This document shows positions 27,564 to 35,975 of a DNA stretch of 64,000 nt, piece after piece. A model generated the notes under the pieces. It was not told the origin of the DNA, did not search any database, and saw nothing but the letters and a program-made list of their open reading frames with translations. The stretch is from Algoriphagus sp. A40 (lineage in GTDB: Bacteria; Bacteroidota; Bacteroidia; Cytophagales; Cyclobacteriaceae). The DNA lies in NCBI RefSeq assembly GCF_002002735.1, contig NZ_MUNY01000060.1, forward strand, positions 55,568 through 119,567. The letters are read 5' to 3'. How positions within the stretch are numbered: the stretch's first letter is position 1; each line of letters starts with the position of its first letter. The translations under genes were made by a program, and so were the position numbers.

Positions 27564-28488
27564 TTGCGGGCAAAATAGAATAGGTTTTTCCTTCCTCACT
27601 CAACTCAGATCGAATAAATACAGTTTTTGCCTCCTCGAGCATATCTTCCAAATGGACATATCTAGAGGAAAAGTGTCCTAAAAGTAAGGATTTTGCATTG
27701 ACTAAATTTGCAATTTCCGCTGCTTGTTTTGCAGTGCAGTGAAAGGTATCACTTGCCCGTGCTGCATCTGATTCCATAAAAGTGGACTCATGATAAAGCA
27801 AGGTTGGTTCTTTAAGATAATTGGAAAGCTTTGGTTCAAACCGTGTGTCTGAGCAAAAAGCATAACTTCTCAAGGGAGCGAGAGGCAAGGTGTATTCCTC
27901 CAGTTTGTACAGATTTCCATTTTCATCCTGAAAACTTTTACCGTTTCTCAGGCTATGAATCGCTGCCAATGGAATCTTCTTTTCCTGAAGTTTTTCCTTG
28001 TTAAGGCTTCTCAGCCCTGCTTTTTCCTGAATCAAAAAACCTGTGGTTGGAATCCTGTGGGTCAATGGAAAACTATAAACTGTAAATCTGGGATGGTCCA
28101 GAAGTAAATTTTGCCCACTCGGATTCGTCTCATTAAAAGTCAGCGGATAGGAGAGTTTAGTGTTGCTCCAACGAAACTGGGTGGTGATGATTTCATCCAG
28201 GCCTTTGGGTCCGAAAATCGTCAAAGGCTTGGTTCGTTTTGCTAAATGGTAGCTGGACAATACGCCCATCAAACCCAAATAATGATCCCCGTGAAGGTGG
28301 GAGATAAAAATATGGCTGATACGTGAAGACTTGATTTTAAACTTTCGCATTTGGATCTGTGTGCCTTCACCACAGTCTATCAATAAAAACTCCTGCCCAA
28401 ATCTGACGACCTGGGCAGTGTGATTCCTTCCATGTACCGGAATGGAAGAGGTATTTCCTAAAATGGTGACTTCAAAATCCGGGATCAA
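27556..28488 (-). CDS. rnz: Ribonuclease Z
   Basis: This 310-residue metallo-beta-lactamase-fold endonuclease removes 3' trailers of tRNA precursors. It has FEVTILGNTSSIPVHGRN, the histidine motif HLHGDH (H64, H66, D68, H69) and the later LYHESTF and LLGHFSSRY, all typical. The start codon is a TTG at 28488 that overlaps the TGA of the STAS gene (TTGA), the only arrangement that retains the conserved N-terminus. It is part of a three-gene overlapped unit STAS-rnz-transporter. Confidence 0.95.
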   Translation of the reverse strand: MIPDFEVTILGNTSSIPVHGRNHTAQVVRFGQEFLLIDCGEGTQIQMRKFKIKSSRISHIFISHLHGDHYLGLMGVLSSYHLAKRTKPLTIFGPKGLDEIITTQFRWSNTKLSYPLTFNETNPSGQNLLLDHPRFTVYSFPLTHRIPTTGFLIQEKAGLRSLNKEKLQEKKIPLAAIHSLRNGKSFQDENGNLYKLEEYTLPLAPLRSYAFCSDTRFEPKLSNYLKEPTLLYHESTFMESDAARASDTFHCTAKQAAEIANLVNAKSLLLGHFSSRYVHLEDMLEEAKTVFIRSELSEEGKTYSILPANE

Positions 28489-28862
28489 GCTCCTTCTTCG
28501 TCTTCGCCTCCGTCGATTTCGTGCATAAAGATCGCCTCACCTGCTTCTTCCAGCGAACTGACCAAATTCAGTTTTTTATCCAACATGGAGATTTTCAATA
28601 GCTTCATCACATGGTCCTGAACACCGGAAATGACAAAAATCCCACCGTTTCGGCCGAATTCTCTGTCTCCTACCAGTAAAGCACTCAAGCCACTGGAATC
28701 TACATATTTTACCTGGCTCATGTCCAAAACGATATTGGCATAACCTTCGGCGTGAATTGTCAATAATTCAGACTTTAACTTTGGAGCAAGCAAGGAATCA
28801 ATCTTTTCTTCCAATGGAGCAAAGACTACATATTGCTCTTTTTTATCGATAGTGTATTTCAT
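28485..28862 (-). CDS. STAS domain protein (anti-sigma factor antagonist type)
   Basis: From the ATG at 28862 this is a 125-residue protein with an SpoIIAA-like STAS fold. It contains NIVLDMSQVKYVDSSGLSAL, where the Ser of DSSG (S56 or S57) is the usual phosphorylation site that controls binding to an anti-sigma kinase. An in-frame upstream ATG at 28916 would add 18 non-family residues, so I use 28862, which has an A-rich leader. The C-terminal tail is acidic (EIDGGEDEEGA). No anti-sigma kinase gene is nearby. It overlaps rnz by 4 bp. Confidence 0.85.
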   Translation of the reverse strand: MKYTIDKKEQYVVFAPLEEKIDSLLAPKLKSELLTIHAEGYANIVLDMSQVKYVDSSGLSALLVGDREFGRNGGIFVISGVQDHVMKLLKISMLDKKLNLVSSLEEAGEAIFMHEIDGGEDEEGA

Positions 28863-28958
28863 GTTTTTATAATTTTTTTTTAATGGTAACATGGAATCTC
28901 GCATGATTAGATTCATCCCAGTATGTGACTTTGGGAATCATGCTTGATTTCATAGTTC

Positions 28959-29912
28959 TTAAAGTTTGTTCTTGAGTCCCAAATGGGTCAAAACTGCATT
29001 TTCAATTCTTAATTCGATGTTTTCGGTTTCCGCTTTCACGAACGTTTGTCCGGTGATGTTTTCAAACAGCTCAATATAGCGATCGGAGATGCTTTCTACA
29101 ATTTCATCGGTCATTTCTGGCACTGTCTGTCCATCTTTACCCTGGAATCCGTTTGCAATCAACCACTGACGGACAAATTCTTTTGACAGTTGTTTTTGGG
29201 CAAGGCCTTTGTCCTGATTTTCCTGATAGCCCTCAGCATAGAAATATCTCGAAGAGTCAGGAGTATGGATTTCGTCGATCAGGAGAATTTCTTCACCGAA
29301 TTTACCGAATTCATATTTGGTGTCCACCAGAATCAAGCCTTTTTCCCTGGCCATTTCCTGACCTCTCTGGAAAAGCGCCCGGGTATATTTTTCCAAAATC
29401 AAGTAATCCGCCTCACTTACGATCCCTTTTGCCAGGATGTCTTCTCTGGAGATATCTTCATCATGTCCTTCATCCGCTTTGGTTGTCGGAGTGATGATGG
29501 GCTCCGGGAGTTTGTCGTTTTCTTTGAGCCCTTCGGGCAAAGCAACGCCGCAAAGCACTCGTTTGCCTAATTTGTATTCTCTGGCGGCGTGTCCGGCGAG
29601 ATAGCCTCGGATGACCATTTCTACTTTGAAAGGATGGCAACGCTTGCCGATTGTTACACTTGGATCCGGGGTAGAAGTCACCCAGTTGGGAACGATGTCG
29701 GAAGTGGCTTTCAGAAAACCGGCTGCAATTTGGTTTAGCACTTGACCTTTGAAAGGAATTGGTTTGGGTAAAACTACATCAAATGCCGAAATCCGGTCAG
29801 AAGCAACCACAACCAGTTCCTTATCAAAGATATAGACGTCTCTTACTTTTCCTTTGTAAAAACCCACTTGTCCGGGGAAATTGAAATGGGTTTCCTTGAT
29901 GGCTTTGCTCAT
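28959..29912 (-). CDS. purC: Phosphoribosylaminoimidazole-succinocarboxamide synthase
   Basis: This 317-residue enzyme joins aspartate to CAIR in purine synthesis. Family signatures: [63 protein letters not shown]. It is longer than the E. coli enzyme (about 237) but matches the long form found in Bacteroidota and yeast. A TATTTTTG box (29936-29929 on the minus strand) lies 17 bp upstream. It is not in an operon with other purine genes. Confidence 0.96.
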   Translation of the reverse strand: MSKAIKETHFNFPGQVGFYKGKVRDVYIFDKELVVVASDRISAFDVVLPKPIPFKGQVLNQIAAGFLKATSDIVPNWVTSTPDPSVTIGKRCHPFKVEMVIRGYLAGHAAREYKLGKRVLCGVALPEGLKENDKLPEPIITPTTKADEGHDEDISREDILAKGIVSEADYLILEKYTRALFQRGQEMAREKGLILVDTKYEFGKFGEEILLIDEIHTPDSSRYFYAEGYQENQDKGLAQKQLSKEFVRQWLIANGFQGKDGQTVPEMTDEIVESISDRYIELFENITGQTFVKAETENIELRIENAVLTHLGLKNKL

Positions 29913-29928
29913 TTGAAAATCGTTTGGG

Positions 29929-29936
29929 CAAAAATA
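29929..29936 (-). promoter_or_regulatory. -7 box (TATTTTTG) of purC
   Basis: Perfect TAnnTTTG on the minus strand, 17 bp before the purC ATG. No -33 TTG at the expected spacing. Confidence 0.4.
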
Positions 29937-29970
29937 GAAAAATGGATTTCCACTGCCTTAGACTTGGGTT

Positions 29971-31074
29971 TTATTTATTGATTTTATTTCCGTTTTCCCA
30001 AAGCTCGGTTGTGATCAGCTGACCGTTTTCGTCGTAAAGCTCCCGTTTTCCGTTTAGGCTTCCTTTTGTATAATTTCTGATTTCCAGTAGTTTGCCATTT
30101 TCTCTGTAGACTTTTACTTCACCTTCTTCCAGCTCATTTGCGAACCTGACCAAACTTGACAATTCATCATTTGGATGAAAATTTTCCTCCATGATTTTCT
30201 GCCCCTGATTATTATAAGTGGCACGCTGCCTTATTTTTCCATTGGAGTGGTAATAGACTATAGGTTGGGTCGGAACTCCTTTTTGATAAACAGCTTTCAT
30301 CCGCACAGATCCATCGGGGAAATATTCGATCATTTCTCCCTCCGGTGATCCGTTTTTATACCTTCCTCTTCTTTCCGGTTTTCCGTCAGGATAGTTCAGT
30401 TCATAGATTCCGTTGAGATCTCCGACGCGAAATTCTCTCTGAGCTTTTATTGACCCATCCTGAAAATATTGGGTCTCTTTTCCATCTACCACTCCTCGCG
30501 TATAGTTTGTACTAAAAATCAATTGTCCATTTTCATCATGTTCTTCATAGGGGCCGTTGTATTGACCCGCCAGAAAATTGATTTTGGTTTTGGGCTTTCC
30601 ATCCGGAAAAAAGGCCTCTGAAAGTCCGTCCGGTTTGTTGTTTTTGAATGTGGTTTGGTCACTAATCTTTCCGTCTTCGAAATAGGTTATGACTTTTCCT
30701 TCGAGCTGATTGTTGGCAAAAGTAGATTCCTGACGAATTCCACCGCCGGGATAGTAACTCATGGACTTTCCTTCACGCAGGTTATTTCGAAACTCCACAA
30801 TACGAACTGTATCCCCAGATTCGGGATCGAGATCATAGAAAAACCCGTTTCGTTGATCATTTTTGAGGTTTCCGATCAAGATCAATTTCCCGTTTGGATC
30901 AAAAAGCCTGACTTCACCTTCTGCCTTTCCGTTGATTTTGGTCAGGATTTCCTTGATATAAAGGGAATCTTCATCGTAGTAAGTCCGGATGGTATCCTGA
31001 GCAAAGCCAAAGGCACAAAAAGCCAGGAATAAAGCAGAAGTCAAGAACAAAGCTTTTGATGAAAATCGGTTCAT
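29971..31074 (-). CDS. Secreted MORN-type repeat protein (YwqK-like)
   Basis: From the ATG at 31074 this is a 367-residue protein with a signal peptide (FLTSALFLAFCAFGFAQ). The mature part is a run of about twelve imperfect 23-residue MORN_2-type repeats of the form (E)xYxxGxxxxxxxxxNGxxxG, for example FFPDGKPKTKINFLAGQYNG and YFPDGSVRMKAVYQKG. Such repeats form extended beta sheets; the family is often labelled YwqK antitoxin-like, but no toxin gene is next to it and I would not infer a toxin-antitoxin role. A longer frame from 31212 exists but would bury the signal peptide. It is divergent from apbE. Confidence 0.8.
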   Translation of the reverse strand: MNRFSSKALFLTSALFLAFCAFGFAQDTIRTYYDEDSLYIKEILTKINGKAEGEVRLFDPNGKLILIGNLKNDQRNGFFYDLDPESGDTVRIVEFRNNLREGKSMSYYPGGGIRQESTFANNQLEGKVITYFEDGKISDQTTFKNNKPDGLSEAFFPDGKPKTKINFLAGQYNGPYEEHDENGQLIFSTNYTRGVVDGKETQYFQDGSIKAQREFRVGDLNGIYELNYPDGKPERRGRYKNGSPEGEMIEYFPDGSVRMKAVYQKGVPTQPIVYYHSNGKIRQRATYNNQGQKIMEENFHPNDELSSLVRFANELEEGEVKVYRENGKLLEIRNYTKGSLNGKRELYDENGQLITTELWENGNKINK

Positions 31075-31167
31075 TTTGAATTGTAAATCGAAAGGTGGTG
31101 GATCAAAAATCCGATCCGGAGGAAATTCACTTCCCGGAAAATTTACGGTGAAGGAATTCAATTTGAC

Positions 31168-31175
31168 TATTTTTG
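31168..31175 (+). promoter_or_regulatory. -7 box (TATTTTTG) of apbE
   Basis: Perfect TAnnTTTG on the plus strand, 60 bp before the apbE ATG, in the divergent gap with the MORN-repeat gene. Confidence 0.4.
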
Positions 31176-31235
31176 GGCAAATTTTCTTCTCCTGCCGAAA
31201 GAAGTCTTCCACTTCCTTTGGCTAATTCGCTGATT

Positions 31236-32252
31236 ATGAGAGTTACATTGCATTTCCTTCTGATTGTCTTGATTGGTTTTTCGTCCTGTTCCGAAAAGGA
31301 AAAATCCTTCAAAACCTATGAAGGTGAAATATTCGGAACCTATTATCGCATTCAGGTTTCTGATATGGAAAAAGACCTACAGCCTGAATTTGACTCGGTT
31401 TTTGCCCTCATTAATGCAGCTGCCAATTCGTATGTTCAGGAATCTGAAGTATCACAATTCAACCAAGCTGGAAAACTTTTAACTCCATCGTTCACTTTCA
31501 AAGACATGATTGATTCCGCTGCGAAATATCACCGGATGTCTGAAGGATATTTTGAACCGACTCTTTATCCATTGTTGAAATCCTGGGGTTTTTCCTTTGA
31601 ACAAAGAGAGCAAATGGATTCTGCGAAAGTGGCTGATTTACTTGCTTTGGTAGGATTTGAGGAAAATATTTCCATCACAGACTCTGGTTATTTTGCAGCC
31701 AAGCCCGGAGTGATGCTCGATATCACTGGGCTGGGTGAGGGCTATGCCATTGACAAATTGGTGGAAGTAGTGGAGAAAAATGAGATTGCCGACTACATGG
31801 TCGAAATCGGGGGGGAGATGAAAGCGAGAGGCTTGAATTCAAGAAATACCAGTTGGACCATTGGCATCGAGGATCCCGCTCAGGCGGAAATGGGTGTGAC
31901 CAGCACCATGCTGACCAAAGTCGAACTTGACAATCGCTCCATCAGCAGTTCGGGCAATTACCGGAAGTTTTACATTGATGAAGCCGGAAACAGAAGAGCT
32001 CATATCCTGGATCCTAAAACTGGCTTTCCCGTAAGCCATTCGATGGTCTCCGTGTCTGTCTTGGCGCCATCAGCAACTCAGGCGGATGCTTTGGCTACTG
32101 CTTTTATGGCCATGGGTCCCGAGAAAGCCAAAGCTCTTGCAGAAAGCCTTCCGGGAGTGGAAGCGATGTTTGTGATCGGAGGAAAGGAAAAGTTGGAAAT
32201 GGAGTTTACTTCGGGATTTCCTAAGCCAGTGACCAGTGAACAGTCTCAGTAG
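31236..32252 (+). CDS. apbE: FAD:protein FMN transferase, lipoprotein form
   Basis: From the ATG at 31236 the protein has 338 residues. It starts with a lipoprotein-type signal peptide (FLLIVLIGFSSC), so it acts in the periplasm attached to a membrane. ApbE covalently attaches FMN to Thr residues of exported flavoproteins such as Nqr or Rnf subunits. Motifs include DITGLGEGYAIDKLVE, SISSSGNYRKFY, HILDPKTGFPVSH and TQADALATAFMAMG. An in-frame upstream ATG at 31173 would displace the signal peptide. The gene stands alone; no flavinylated target is in this window. Confidence 0.92.
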   Translation: MRVTLHFLLIVLIGFSSCSEKEKSFKTYEGEIFGTYYRIQVSDMEKDLQPEFDSVFALINAAANSYVQESEVSQFNQAGKLLTPSFTFKDMIDSAAKYHRMSEGYFEPTLYPLLKSWGFSFEQREQMDSAKVADLLALVGFEENISITDSGYFAAKPGVMLDITGLGEGYAIDKLVEVVEKNEIADYMVEIGGEMKARGLNSRNTSWTIGIEDPAQAEMGVTSTMLTKVELDNRSISSSGNYRKFYIDEAGNRRAHILDPKTGFPVSHSMVSVSVLAPSATQADALATAFMAMGPEKAKALAESLPGVEAMFVIGGKEKLEMEFTSGFPKPVTSEQSQ

Positions 32253-32284
32253 GCAGGGTCCAGTTTTAGTTTACAGTGATCAGT
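32247..32284. repeat. CAGTAGGCAG...AGTGATCAGT repeat, copy 1
   Basis: This stretch just after apbE aligns with 54465-54496 over about 30 bases with small gaps (CAGTAGGCAG, a GTnCAGTT block, then AGTGATCAGT). An inverted relative lies at 54701-54730. It looks like a dispersed intergenic repeat. Confidence 0.5.
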
Positions 32285-32303
32285 CGCAGTAATTTAGTAG
32301 CCC

Positions 32304-32338
32304 AAAAAAAGCCCGGAGATTAAATTCCGGGCTTTTTT
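32304..32338 (+). terminator. Bidirectional terminator between apbE and thiolase
   Basis: AAAAAAGCCCGGA and TCCGGGCTTTTTT form a 13-bp stem with an 8-nt loop between the converging genes. Confidence 0.9.
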
Positions 32339-32355
32339 GCGCTCAATAGAAGGTT

Positions 32356-33537
32356 TTACATCCTCTCAATCACAATCGCCGAAGCACCGCCGCCGCCGTT
32401 ACAAATTCCTGCTACGCCGATGTTGCCGGATTTTTGGTGAAGGACTGAATTCAATGTTGTAATGATTCTAGCACCGGACGCTCCAAGTGGATGGCCCAAA
32501 GCAACAGCTCCGCCAAATACATTAAGTCGGTCATTTTCCAGTTTCAATTCCCGCTGATTGGCAATGGCAACCGCTGCAAATGCTTCGTTGATTTCGTAAT
32601 AAGAAACTTCGTCAGCTGAAACTCCGGCATGTTTTAAGGCTTTTGGAATAGCCAAAGCAGGAGCAGTGGTAAACCAAAGTGGATCAGTGGCCGCATCTGC
32701 AAATCCACGGATTTTGGCCACAGGCTTTAATCCCAATTCTTCTGCCTTCTCTTTGCTAACCAACACCAAGGCGGAAGCTCCGTCATTCATGGTGGAAGCA
32801 TTGGCGGCGGTCACAGTTCCGTTTTTGTCAAAAACCGGCTTAAGCGAAGGAATTTTATCAAACATCACGTTTCTGAATTCTTCGTCCTCATCAATCAGGA
32901 TCGTTTCACCTTTTCTTCCCAGCATTTCCACTGGGACGATTTCATCTTTGAACAATCCTTTTTCCCAAGCTTCAGCTGAGCGTTTGTAGGATTGGATGGC
33001 GTAGGCATCTTGCTCCTCGCGGGTGATGTTCATCTCTTTGGCTGTATTCTCAGCGCAATTTCCCATCGGGAACTTGTAGTATACTTCAAAAAGTCCATCT
33101 CTCACCAGTCCATCGGTCAGTTCAGCATTTCCATATTTGTAGCCAAAGCGTGCTTTTGGAATGTAATAGGGGACATTGGACATGCTTTCCATGCCTCCGG
33201 CTACCACGACATCATTAATGCCGAGCATGATGGATTGGGTGGCAAGCATCACTGCTTTCATTCCCGAAGCACAGACTTTATTGATTGTGGTGCAGGGAAC
33301 ATTGTATCCGATTCCTGCGCCGATTGATGCCTGACGGGCCGGAGCCTGACCGAGATTGGCTGAGATCACGTTGCCCATAAACACCTCATTTACAGCTTCG
33401 GGAGAAACACCAGATTTAGCCAAAGCGCCTTTGATGGCGATGCTGCCAAGTTCGATGGCAGTTAAGGATGATAATTTTCCGCCGAAACTTCCGATGGGTG
33501 TCCGAACGGCGGATACGATGTATACTTCTTTGCTCAT
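32356..33537 (-). CDS. Acetyl-CoA C-acetyltransferase (thiolase)
   Basis: This 393-residue thiolase condenses or cleaves acetoacetyl-CoA. The active-site Cys89 sits in INKVCASGMKA, the His in AVALGHPLGASGARI and the second Cys in GICNGGGGASAIVI; NEAFAAVAIAN is also present. Its length and the short-chain features suggest the biosynthetic/AtoB type rather than long-chain FadA. A link with the HMG-CoA lyase at 20161, whose product acetoacetate can feed this enzyme after activation, is inference. It is monocistronic or at the end of the minus-strand block downstream of the Bat genes. Confidence 0.93.
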   Translation of the reverse strand: MSKEVYIVSAVRTPIGSFGGKLSSLTAIELGSIAIKGALAKSGVSPEAVNEVFMGNVISANLGQAPARQASIGAGIGYNVPCTTINKVCASGMKAVMLATQSIMLGINDVVVAGGMESMSNVPYYIPKARFGYKYGNAELTDGLVRDGLFEVYYKFPMGNCAENTAKEMNITREEQDAYAIQSYKRSAEAWEKGLFKDEIVPVEMLGRKGETILIDEDEEFRNVMFDKIPSLKPVFDKNGTVTAANASTMNDGASALVLVSKEKAEELGLKPVAKIRGFADAATDPLWFTTAPALAIPKALKHAGVSADEVSYYEINEAFAAVAIANQRELKLENDRLNVFGGAVALGHPLGASGARIITTLNSVLHQKSGNIGVAGICNGGGGASAIVIERM

Positions 33538-33560
33538 GGATATTTGGGTTTAGTCTAAAG

Positions 33561-33613
33561 GCCAGAAGACGGTAGACCGAAGAGAATACGCCTTCAGTCT
33601 TCGGTCTGCTGGC
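33561..33613. repeat. Repeat-derived long hairpin with AGACCGAAGA arms
   Basis: GCCAG and CTGGC enclose a perfect 10-bp stem (AGACCGAAGA at 33574-33583, TCTTCGGTCT at 33598-33607). Nine Ts follow on the plus strand, but both flanking genes are on the minus strand. A related 21-bp sequence (19 of 21 identical with 33563-33583) occurs at 39212-39232. Confidence 0.6.
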
Positions 33614-33625
33614 TTTTTTTTTCTC

Positions 33626-34234
33626 TTACCAGTCAGGCAATCCGCGTTTTGGTCTCTGAGTAGGTTTTTTCTTATTGTCCTGAATGTACCGAAGTTCCGC
33701 TGCATTGAGAGATTCCAGGATTTGCGATGCTTGCTCGGGCGAAAGATTCATGCTCTTGAGCTTTTCGCGCATTTCGTCGAGCTTCTTCTGCCTGTCCGCT
33801 AGGTTGGCGTCCATCTGGTCGTTCGCATTTTCACCCGCTTCCTCACTTTGTTGGGAAGGATCCTCGCCTTTTTGACCTTCCTTGGCCTTGTCTTCTTCGG
33901 TTTGTTCGCCGTCTTTTTGCTGAGACTCGCTATCTCCCTTTTCTCCTTCGCTATCCTGACTTTGATTTTGTTGGTTTTGCTGCTGTTGATCTTGTTTATT
34001 TTCCTGTTCTTGATCTTCCTGTTCCTTTTCCAGCTTTTCCTTAAGCGCTTTAAGTTTTGCGTCATTTGGAAATTTGGTCAGCCCGTCATTCACTTCTTTC
34101 AAGGCACCCTCTTTTTCCGTTTTCACATAGGAACGTGCCGCCCGGTTGAAATAATCCCCGGCAGATTGAGCCATGCTTTTTCCTGAGCAAATCAGAAAAA
34201 CACCAAGTAAGAATACTGAAAGTTTAATTTTCAT
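33626..34234 (-). CDS. Bat-operon TPR-like protein with Gln/Glu-rich linker
   Basis: From the ATG at 34234 (or 34243, three codons earlier) the protein has about 202 residues. A signal peptide (LSVFLLGVFLICSGKSMAQ) is followed by a short TPR-like helical pair (DYFNRAARSYVKTEKEGAL), then residues about 70-145 are an extremely polar Gln/Glu/Asp/Lys tract, then a helical C-terminus with SPEQASQILESLNAAELRYI. This order matches the BatC-type proteins of Bacteroidota Bat operons, which are thought to act in the periplasm with the VWA proteins. It overlaps the preceding gene by 11-20 bp. The linker composition is not shared with the neighbours. Confidence 0.75.
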   Translation of the reverse strand: MKIKLSVFLLGVFLICSGKSMAQSAGDYFNRAARSYVKTEKEGALKEVNDGLTKFPNDAKLKALKEKLEKEQEDQEQENKQDQQQQNQQNQSQDSEGEKGDSESQQKDGEQTEEDKAKEGQKGEDPSQQSEEAGENANDQMDANLADRQKKLDEMREKLKSMNLSPEQASQILESLNAAELRYIQDNKKKPTQRPKRGLPDW

Positions 34235-34868
34235 CGATTTCAACTACCTCCTGGAGCGTGGTCATAAAATCCTGATATGCGGCAACAGTCGAATCCTGTG
34301 TCATTGCTTCCTGCATGATACTTAAAGCGTCATTGAAGCGGAATTGTTCCACCAAGCGGTCAGCTTCAGCTTTCTTTCGCTTCGCAAAATCCGAAGGTTC
34401 TGGCTTGTTTTGATCCTGATTTTTACGCTCTTCGTCTCTTTTCAGCCAACGGGCAAGCAATTCATAGTTGTGTCTGGCCTGTTCATTGGTCGGATCTTGG
34501 ATTAGAGCCGACTGGAATTTGCTTAATGCTGCCTCGTATTCTTTTTTGTTGCCCATGATCACTCCGCTTTGATTGAAGGCAAATGAGGCAAGCATTTTGG
34601 AAGGACTTTGGGAAGCCTGGTCGTACCAGGTCAGGGCCTCGTCCACTTTTTCAGAATATTGATGGCTGAGTCCCAAGTCGAAATTCAATTCAGAAGAGCT
34701 GTATTGGAATTCATCGACCAAAACCATGTGATCACTGACTGACTGTGCGTAATTCGCCTCCGCATAGCTTTTTTCAGCAGTTCGTATGGCATTGTTGAGT
34801 CTAGTCACCCGGGTCCAGGAACTCGGGATTAGGAGAAATACAGTCAAAATCAATTTGCTCCAGCTCAT
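34224..34868 (-). CDS. Bat-operon TPR protein
   Basis: This 214-residue exported protein has an N-terminal hydrophobic segment (LILTVFLLIPSSW) and tetratricopeptide-like helices, for example AEANYAQSVSDHMVLVDEF, EALTWYDQAS and KEYEAALSKFQSALIQDPTN. TPR proteins of this kind accompany the VWA membrane proteins in Bat operons and likely serve as protein-protein adaptors. The start overlaps the VWA gene stop by one base (34868), and the end overlaps the next gene, so the three are one unit. Assignment to BatC or BatE by name is not safe. Confidence 0.75.
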   Translation of the reverse strand: MSWSKLILTVFLLIPSSWTRVTRLNNAIRTAEKSYAEANYAQSVSDHMVLVDEFQYSSSELNFDLGLSHQYSEKVDEALTWYDQASQSPSKMLASFAFNQSGVIMGNKKEYEAALSKFQSALIQDPTNEQARHNYELLARWLKRDEERKNQDQNKPEPSDFAKRKKAEADRLVEQFRFNDALSIMQEAMTQDSTVAAYQDFMTTLQEVVEIDEN

Positions 34869-35833
34869 CAGAGTTTGATTGTTTTGATGGGTAAAATCAT
34901 ATCCAAAAGCGCCAATCCCAATGCTGCCAACAAGAAGTAGAAGTATTTGTTGGAACTGGCTTCCACCATGCGGGTATTGGCTACTCCACCTTCCAATCGG
35001 TCAATCGCTGATACCAGATCACCGATTTGCTGGGCTTCGTCGGAGATTTCGAAGTATTCTCCCGAGGTTTCTGAAGAAGCCAACCGAAGAGACTGAGATT
35101 CAAGCTTGGAAATGGCAGGTTTTCCTGTCTCAGGATCAATGACTACTCCATTTCCTCTTGGGATTTCGCTTCCCTGTTCTGTCCCGATTCCGAGGGAAAA
35201 TACTTTGATGTTGTTTTCGGCAAGTTCAGAAATTACTCCTTCCAGATCATCTCCGAAATTCTCCCCATCTGAGATCAAAATAATGGATTTGGCTTTTACT
35301 TCCTGACTTTCATCTTTCATAAATCGGTCCATTGCCATCCGTAAAGGAGCAGTCAGGTCAGTGCCGGCATTGGGGACAATTCCTGTATTCAGGCCATCAA
35401 TGTAAAGTTGGATTACCGCTTGGTCAAATGTCAGCGGGCATTGCATAAATGCCTCAGAACTAAAAATAATCAGGCCGATCCGGTCTGAGGGAAAGCTTTT
35501 GATCAGGTTTTTCAGCTCAAATTTGATTCGCTGAAGCCTGCTGGGACCGATATCCGTGGCATTCATGGATTGGGAAAGATCAACCGCAATGAAGATATCC
35601 TTTCCTTCTTCTTTTACTTCTTTGAATGAATTGCCGATCGAAGGACCTGCAAACGCAATCAAAAACAGGATGAAATAGGCTGATCGAATGATCAGTTTGG
35701 TGAATAGGCGCTGCTTCTCCACTTTCAACCGGCGGTTGATAGCCCAAAATCGCGTCAGATAAAGAAGGTAAAGCAGCACAAAGACTCCCGCAAGCACTAG
35801 GGTGAGTCTGATGTCAGGGTATGCCCAAATCAT
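34868..35833 (-). CDS. VWA domain membrane protein (BatB-like)
   Basis: This 321-residue inner-membrane protein has two N-terminal helices (residues about 12-28 and 49-64), a von Willebrand factor A domain with a complete MIDAS start DLSQSMNATD (D85, S87, S89) and the later ILISDGENFGDD, and a C-terminal helix (YFYFLLAALGLALLDMIL). This matches BatA/BatB of the Bacteroides aerotolerance operon; the TPR partners downstream support it. The operon lacks its own MoxR and DUF58 genes here; these are found in a second operon at 55364. The proteins probably act in envelope stress, but this is not proven. Confidence 0.85.
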   Translation of the reverse strand: MIWAYPDIRLTLVLAGVFVLLYLLYLTRFWAINRRLKVEKQRLFTKLIIRSAYFILFLIAFAGPSIGNSFKEVKEEGKDIFIAVDLSQSMNATDIGPSRLQRIKFELKNLIKSFPSDRIGLIIFSSEAFMQCPLTFDQAVIQLYIDGLNTGIVPNAGTDLTAPLRMAMDRFMKDESQEVKAKSIILISDGENFGDDLEGVISELAENNIKVFSLGIGTEQGSEIPRGNGVVIDPETGKPAISKLESQSLRLASSETSGEYFEISDEAQQIGDLVSAIDRLEGGVANTRMVEASSNKYFYFLLAALGLALLDMILPIKTIKL

Positions 35834-35852
35834 GGCCTGAAATTAGGAAATA

Positions 35853-35875
35853 AACCTAACTTTGAAAGTCAGGTT
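35853..35875. promoter_or_regulatory. 23-bp dyad in the Bat/TonB-receptor divergent gap
   Basis: AACCTaACTTT-g-AAAGTcAGGTT is an imperfect palindrome with one mismatched pair in 11-bp arms. It contains TAACTTTG (35857-35864), a perfect -7 box for the plus strand, and lies 20 bp before the BatB-like start. It is a candidate operator or hairpin serving either gene. Confidence 0.4.
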
Positions 35876-35975
35876 TCCGGTATTGGTTTAAAGCCCAAGA
35901 AACTTTTGGCAGAATTAACAAACATTAAATTAACCAGGCCGTTCGCCTAGCATACTCAGATCAATATTCCGCTGC

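Noticed and set aside
29971..31074. MORN-repeat protein as part of a toxin-antitoxin pair
   Set aside because: The label comes from a family name only; it has a signal peptide and no toxin gene beside it.
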